From Corynebacterium comes (GTDB lineage: Bacteria > Actinomycetota > Actinomycetes > Mycobacteriales > Mycobacteriaceae): DNA of 64,000 nt. This document shows, piece after piece, positions 63,204 through 64,000 of the stretch (its first letter is position 1; each line of letters begins with the position of its first letter). The translations under genes and the position numbers were made by a program. A model generated the notes under the pieces. The model was not told the origin of the DNA and searched no databases. It saw only the letters and a list, made by a program, of their open reading frames with translations. Location: the NCBI RefSeq assembly GCF_009734405.1, contig NZ_CP046453.1, positions 1,984,001 to 2,048,000 of the forward strand, in the 5' to 3' direction.

Positions 63204-64000
63204 TCATGCTGCTTCTTTGTTGTCGTCGGGTGGTTGTGTGCGTCGGCGGATCCGCGCCCCCGCGGCATCATCCGCCGCCTGGGTGGTGTTGAACCGCAAC
63301 GGCTGCCCCGGGCCCGCGCGTCTGCCGACCCTCCCGGTGACCGGGCACCGGTCGAGATACCCCCTGTTGCCGGCCCCGGTACGCGAATCATCGTTGTCCC
63401 CGTGATGCGGTGGGCACACCAGGGTGAGGTTGTTCAGATCGGTGACCCCACCCTTGGTCCAGGGTGTGAGGTGGTGGGCGTCGTTGTGGATCGCGGCGGT
63501 GGTGCAGTCCGGGCAGCCGCAGACCCCCTGGGCGGCGAACAGGGCGATCTTCTGGAACATACTCGCTGTCCGGTGCCCGCGTCCCAGGGCCAGGGGTTGA
63601 CCATCATGGTCGTGCAGGACCATGACGTCGAACTTCGCGGCCCCCAGGCGCAGCAGATCCACCGGGGTCAGCCGGTGGCCGGTGTTGGTGGGAAACGTCG
63701 ACGAGGCCGACATGTTCTCCAGGTCGTCGGCGGTGACCGACAGCAGGATCGAGCCGACCCCGGAGCGGGTGACCGCCTGCGAGGTCGCGAGGTGTCTGTT
63801 GAGGATGACCGCCAGCTGGTCGACGCGGCGTTGCGCCCGGGTGCGGGTGTCGGCGGTGTCGGGGTCGTCGAGGCCTGCGCCGGGGCGCAGCCCGGGGGCC
63901 AGGGCCGCGATGAGCATCGCGGCATCCGCGGCCGGTAGCCGGCCGCGGATGGTGCAGCTGCCGTCCGCATCGGGTTCCCCGATGTGCAGGCTGCGGCGGC
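63204..64000 (-). CDS. DUF222 / HNH endonuclease domain protein (5' part missing)
   Basis: About 265 residues of the C-terminal part are visible. The DUF222 region ends with DADGSCTIRGRLPAADAAMLIAALA and VDLLRLGAAKFDVMVLHDHDGQPLALGRGHRTAS. The HNH motif is CPDCTTAAIHNDAHHLTPWTKGGVTDLNNLTLVCPPHHG, with zinc-type Cys pairs and catalytic His. The tail is Arg/Gln-rich. These 13E12-like genes are frequent and multi-copy in actinobacteria and are often repeat-associated. The 5' end lies beyond the right edge. Confidence 0.85.
   Translation of the reverse strand, partial: RRSLHIGEPDADGSCTIRGRLPAADAAMLIAALAPGLRPGAGLDDPDTADTRTRAQRRVDQLAVILNRHLATSQAVTRSGVGSILLSVTADDLENMSASSTFPTNTGHRLTPVDLLRLGAAKFDVMVLHDHDGQPLALGRGHRTASMFQKIALFAAQGVCGCPDCTTAAIHNDAHHLTPWTKGGVTDLNNLTLVCPPHHGDNDDSRTGAGNRGYLDRCPVTGRVGRRAGPGQPLRFNTTQAADDAAGARIRRRTQPPDDNKEAA

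Overview
The window is high-GC actinobacterial chromosome, almost certainly Corynebacterium. The two conserved blocks follow the corynebacterial order: glyS-znr-zur / VIT-uppS-recO-era-pdxY-CNNM-ybeY-phoH-rsmE-dnaJ-hrcA, and malQ / M3 peptidase / idi / aecD / treS-pep2. Other pointers are many leaderless genes preceded by TANNNT -10 boxes, DUF3558-type lipoproteins and a DUF222/HNH endonuclease. I see no rRNA, tRNA, CRISPR array, transposase or integrase.

Left part (1-18.7 kb), catabolic island. After an MFS exporter/ArsR regulator pair comes what I read as a complete indole-3-acetic acid (auxin) degradation locus of the iac type. A PAS-PAS histidine kinase (1784-3292) and a FixJ-type response regulator (12030-12665) are its likely sensor pair. 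One operon, iacA-iacB-iacC-iacD-iacE-iacF (3457-8704), ends in a hairpin terminator. It is followed by a three-gene TRAP transporter operon (8940-11943). A rightward operon carries an MFS permease, iacG, iacI and catechol 1,2-dioxygenase catA (14541-18694). The amidase-like iacH, an unrecognised 92-residue protein and the response regulator run leftward. A 16-bp palindrome of the form CTAAGGAWTTCCTTAG lies ahead of both iacA and the TRAP operon, with a weaker version ahead of the MFS operon; it is a strong candidate operator. The inferred flow is uptake (TRAP and/or MFS), attack on the indole ring by the IacA/IacG flavin monooxygenase, further steps by IacE and the IacCD/IacF Rieske dioxygenase with IacB, IacH and IacI, then ring cleavage of catechol by CatA. 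catB and catC are not in the window.

Middle (18.7-40 kb), mostly housekeeping: dGTPase, a DUF218 protein, a large TPM-domain/coiled-coil membrane protein, two paralogous small proteins, glycyl-tRNA synthetase, zinc regulators znr and zur, a VIT1-type transporter with a ferritin-like domain, undecaprenyl/decaprenyl diphosphate synthase, RecO, Era (apparently starting at AUC), pyridoxal kinase, CNNM/CorC protein, YbeY, PhoH, RsmE, DnaJ and HrcA.

Right part (40-64 kb): an AbiEi/DUF559-like protein, a 2.75-copy 82-bp tandem hairpin repeat, hemW, an acyl-CoA synthetase, malQ, two tiny membrane proteins, an M3 peptidase, a type-B carboxylesterase, a maltokinase-like pseudokinase, idi, a PPE/EspB-like Gly/Ala-rich protein with a DUF3558 lipoprotein, another lipoprotein, an ABC exporter half-transporter, aecD, treS-pep2 (trehalose to maltose 1-phosphate), an LLM flavin oxidoreductase and a DUF222/HNH gene cut by the right edge.
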